From positions 62,001 to 126,000 of the forward strand of contig CP011020.1 of assembly GCA_001023535.1 (NCBI GenBank): a DNA stretch of 64,000 nucleotides, in the 5' to 3' direction. Below are positions 62,659-64,000 of this stretch, in pieces; within the stretch, counting starts at the first letter, position 1, and every line of letters starts with the position of its first letter. The notes below the pieces were generated by a model. It ran no database searches. It was not told the DNA's origin and saw nothing but the letters and a program-made list of their open reading frames with translations. The translations under genes were made by a program, and so were the position numbers. The DNA comes from Pseudomonas chlororaphis (GTDB taxonomy: Bacteria; Pseudomonadota; Gammaproteobacteria; Pseudomonadales; Pseudomonadaceae).

Positions 62659-63357
62659 ATGAACCTAAAGCAAACCACTCACTCTTTCGTCATGGGCATC
62701 ATCGGCCTGGGCCTGATCGCCCCCGCGTCCAGTTTCGCTGACACGCTTGGCCCTTATGTCAGTGCCATGGGTGGCCTGAACTGGGTCGCCGACCAGGACC
62801 TCAACCAGAACGACCTCGATTTCGTCGAGATGCAATACAACCAACCGCTGCATTCCGGCTACGCCACCGGGTTGGCGCTGGGCTGGGGCTTGCCGATCGG
62901 GCTGCGACCCGAACTGGAACTGAGCTACCGCAAGAACACCCTGACCCAGTTCAATCACCGGGTCTATGAAGGCGGCGGCAGCATCGACGGCGAAGGGAAA
63001 GAGGAAGCCAGCAGCCTGATGGCCAACCTCTGGTACGACGTCTCGAACCTGCCAGCGCCGTTGAACCGGGTCACGCCTTACGTCGGCGGCGGCCTGGGCT
63101 ATGCGGTGTTGACCATCAGCGGCCTGGAAGCCGGTGGCGTCCAGTTCGGCAACAGCCACCGCGACACGGTCCCGGCCTACCAGCTCGGTGCCGGGGTCGG
63201 TTTCGAACTCGCCGAGCACTGGTCCATGTCCCTGGACTACCGCTACTTCAAGACGCGTGAAGCCCATTTCGGCGACATCCAGAACCTGCCCCAGGGTGAT
63301 GTGAAAACCGAGTACAAGGCCCAGTCCCTGATGCTCGGCCTGCGTTACTGGTTGTAA
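62659..63357 (+). CDS. Outer-membrane beta-barrel protein
   Basis: A 232-residue exported protein: signal peptide ending SSFA, then GPYVSAMGGLNWVADQD and paired strands such as VTPYVGGGLGYAVLTISG and SMSLDYRYFKT, closing with LMLGLRYWL. This is the pattern of small eight-strand barrels (OmpA-transmembrane/OmpW-like). It is 75 bases downstream of the SRPBCC gene and on the same strand, so it may help export or take up the cluster's lipophilic product, or simply be a neighbour. Confidence 0.82.
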   Translation: MNLKQTTHSFVMGIIGLGLIAPASSFADTLGPYVSAMGGLNWVADQDLNQNDLDFVEMQYNQPLHSGYATGLALGWGLPIGLRPELELSYRKNTLTQFNHRVYEGGGSIDGEGKEEASSLMANLWYDVSNLPAPLNRVTPYVGGGLGYAVLTISGLEAGGVQFGNSHRDTVPAYQLGAGVGFELAEHWSMSLDYRYFKTREAHFGDIQNLPQGDVKTEYKAQSLMLGLRYWL

Positions 63358-63380
63358 GCCGACACCGAACACCAAAGTCC

Positions 63381-63475
63381 CCTTGGTGGGCGTGAGCCTG
63401 CTCGCGAAGGCGTTGGTTCAGCTGGCTGGTTTGCTGGCTGATCGACCGCTTTCGCGAGCAGGTTTACTCCCACAG
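63381..63475. repeat. Single degenerate REP pair
   Basis: GTGGGCGTGAGCCTGCTCGC and, inverted, CGCGAGCAGGTTTACTCCCA form one BIME-like pair after the barrel gene. It marks the end of the cluster transcript. Confidence 0.75.
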
Positions 63476-63604
63476 TTTTTTGGGCCAGGTATCGAAATTG
63501 CGGCCGGCTCCACAGCCTCTTGACCGCTGGTCGGATAATACCGACCCAATAAACCACACAAACATCATGGGCTAGTATCAATCCAGGTCGGCTGGAGATT
63601 GCCC

Positions 63605-63772
63605 ATGTCATTGGCTGAAGATCGCAAACCCGAACGCCGCAAGGAAACTCGGCTGTTCCTGTTCCTTGTTGTCTGTCTCTTTCCGTTGTTATCGGTCGCC
63701 ATCGTCGGCGGCTACGGGTTTCTCGTCTGGTTTTTCCAGATGCTCTACGGCCCGCCCGGTCCGCCTAACTGA
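63605..63772 (+). CDS. napE: Periplasmic nitrate reductase accessory protein NapE
   Basis: A 55-residue protein with a charged N-terminus (EDRKPERRKETR), one TM helix and a short GPPGPPN tail, as in NapE. It is a small membrane protein at the head of nap operons with an unclear role. The gene directly precedes napD, which supports the call. I found no convincing Anr/FNR box in the 247 bases upstream. Confidence 0.88.
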   Translation: MSLAEDRKPERRKETRLFLFLVVCLFPLLSVAIVGGYGFLVWFFQMLYGPPGPPN

Positions 63773-63807
63773 CGGATGACTTTTGCTCAACGCGCTGGAG
63801 CCCGTTC

Positions 63808-64000
63808 ATGGACGAAGCCCTGCACATTGCCAGTCTTGTCGTACTCGCCCGGCCCTCGTTGTTCGAAGCGGTCAAGGCAAACCTGTGCTTGCTCGAAGGC
63901 CTGGAAATTCATCAGCAAAGTGCTGCCGGAAAACTGGTGGTAGTGCTGGAGGCCGTGGATGAAGACCAGATTCTGCAGCGCATTCAACAGATCAACTGCC
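63808..64000 (+). CDS. napD: NapD, chaperone for the nitrate reductase catalytic subunit, 5' part
   Basis: The first 64 residues of a NapD-type cytoplasmic chaperone that binds the Tat signal of NapA: EALHIASLVVLARPSLFEAV, then GKLVVVLEAVDEDQILQRIQ. ATG 63808 follows GGAG at eight-base spacing. The gene is cut by the window end; napA is expected next. No napF lies between napE and napD. Confidence 0.9.
   Translation, partial: MDEALHIASLVVLARPSLFEAVKANLCLLEGLEIHQQSAAGKLVVVLEAVDEDQILQRIQQINC

Noticed and set aside
63519..63540. Anr/FNR-like box upstream of napE (TTGACCGCTGGTCGG)
   Set aside because: The second half does not match ATCAA; only a small GACC/GGTC dyad is present.

Overview
The window is a stretch of a high-GC gammaproteobacterial chromosome, most likely a fluorescent Pseudomonas. 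The evidence is an OprD-type porin, many LysR/AraC/GntR/TetR regulators, c-di-GMP proteins, a BdlA-like chemoreceptor, the start of a nap operon, and Pseudomonas-style REP/BIME repeats (arms resembling TGTGGGAGCGGGCTTGCCCGC) at five places. No rRNA, tRNA, CRISPR array, phage or insertion sequence was seen. The assignment rests on protein and repeat character read by eye, not on a search.

Layout. 1-465 is the end of a XylH-like sugar permease. 0.66-6.8 kb is a signalling locus: a GGDEF-EAL protein and a histidine kinase with nearly the same sensor half and the same promoter motif, facing each other across a porin and a small phosphate-binding-like periplasmic protein. 6.96-7.44 kb is a tandem BIME array. 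Then come an epoxide hydrolase, a large lipoprotein, a PixA/AidA-family protein and the NAD-dependent formate dehydrogenase operon fdsGBAD (16.5 to 11.4 kb). From 24.4 down to 17.8 kb a six-gene operon joins an amino-acid ABC importer, a cysteine dioxygenase-like enzyme and a four-rhodanese/cystathionine beta-lyase fusion, with a divergent LysR gene. 25.5-30.5 kb is a GntR-controlled catabolic module (amidohydrolase, MFS transporter, divergent amidase). 30.8-51.3 kb is a mosaic of transporters, regulators and enzymes: OprD, EamA, a PNPOx-FNR-ferredoxin fusion beside a divergent hybrid kinase/LuxR regulator pair, BdlA-like receptor, GST, EAL protein, amino-acid permease, threonine dehydratase-like enzyme, and an amidase with its TetR regulator.

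51.3-63.4 kb is the most unusual part. A TetR gene faces a run of same-strand genes: extended-SDR reductase, AMP-ligase-like protein with altered motifs, HAD phosphatase, FAD monooxygenase, a protein with two intact and one degenerate acyl carrier domains, a 1138-residue ketosynthase / chain-length-factor-like / AfsA-like fusion, an SRPBCC protein and an outer-membrane beta-barrel. AfsA is the key enzyme of Streptomyces gamma-butyrolactone signalling. AfsA-like domain, acyl carrier, ketosynthase, reductase, phosphatase and a TetR regulator together resemble a gamma-butyrolactone/butenolide pathway in a Gram-negative host. This is an inference from domain content; neither product nor function is shown by the sequence. 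The window ends in napE and a truncated napD.
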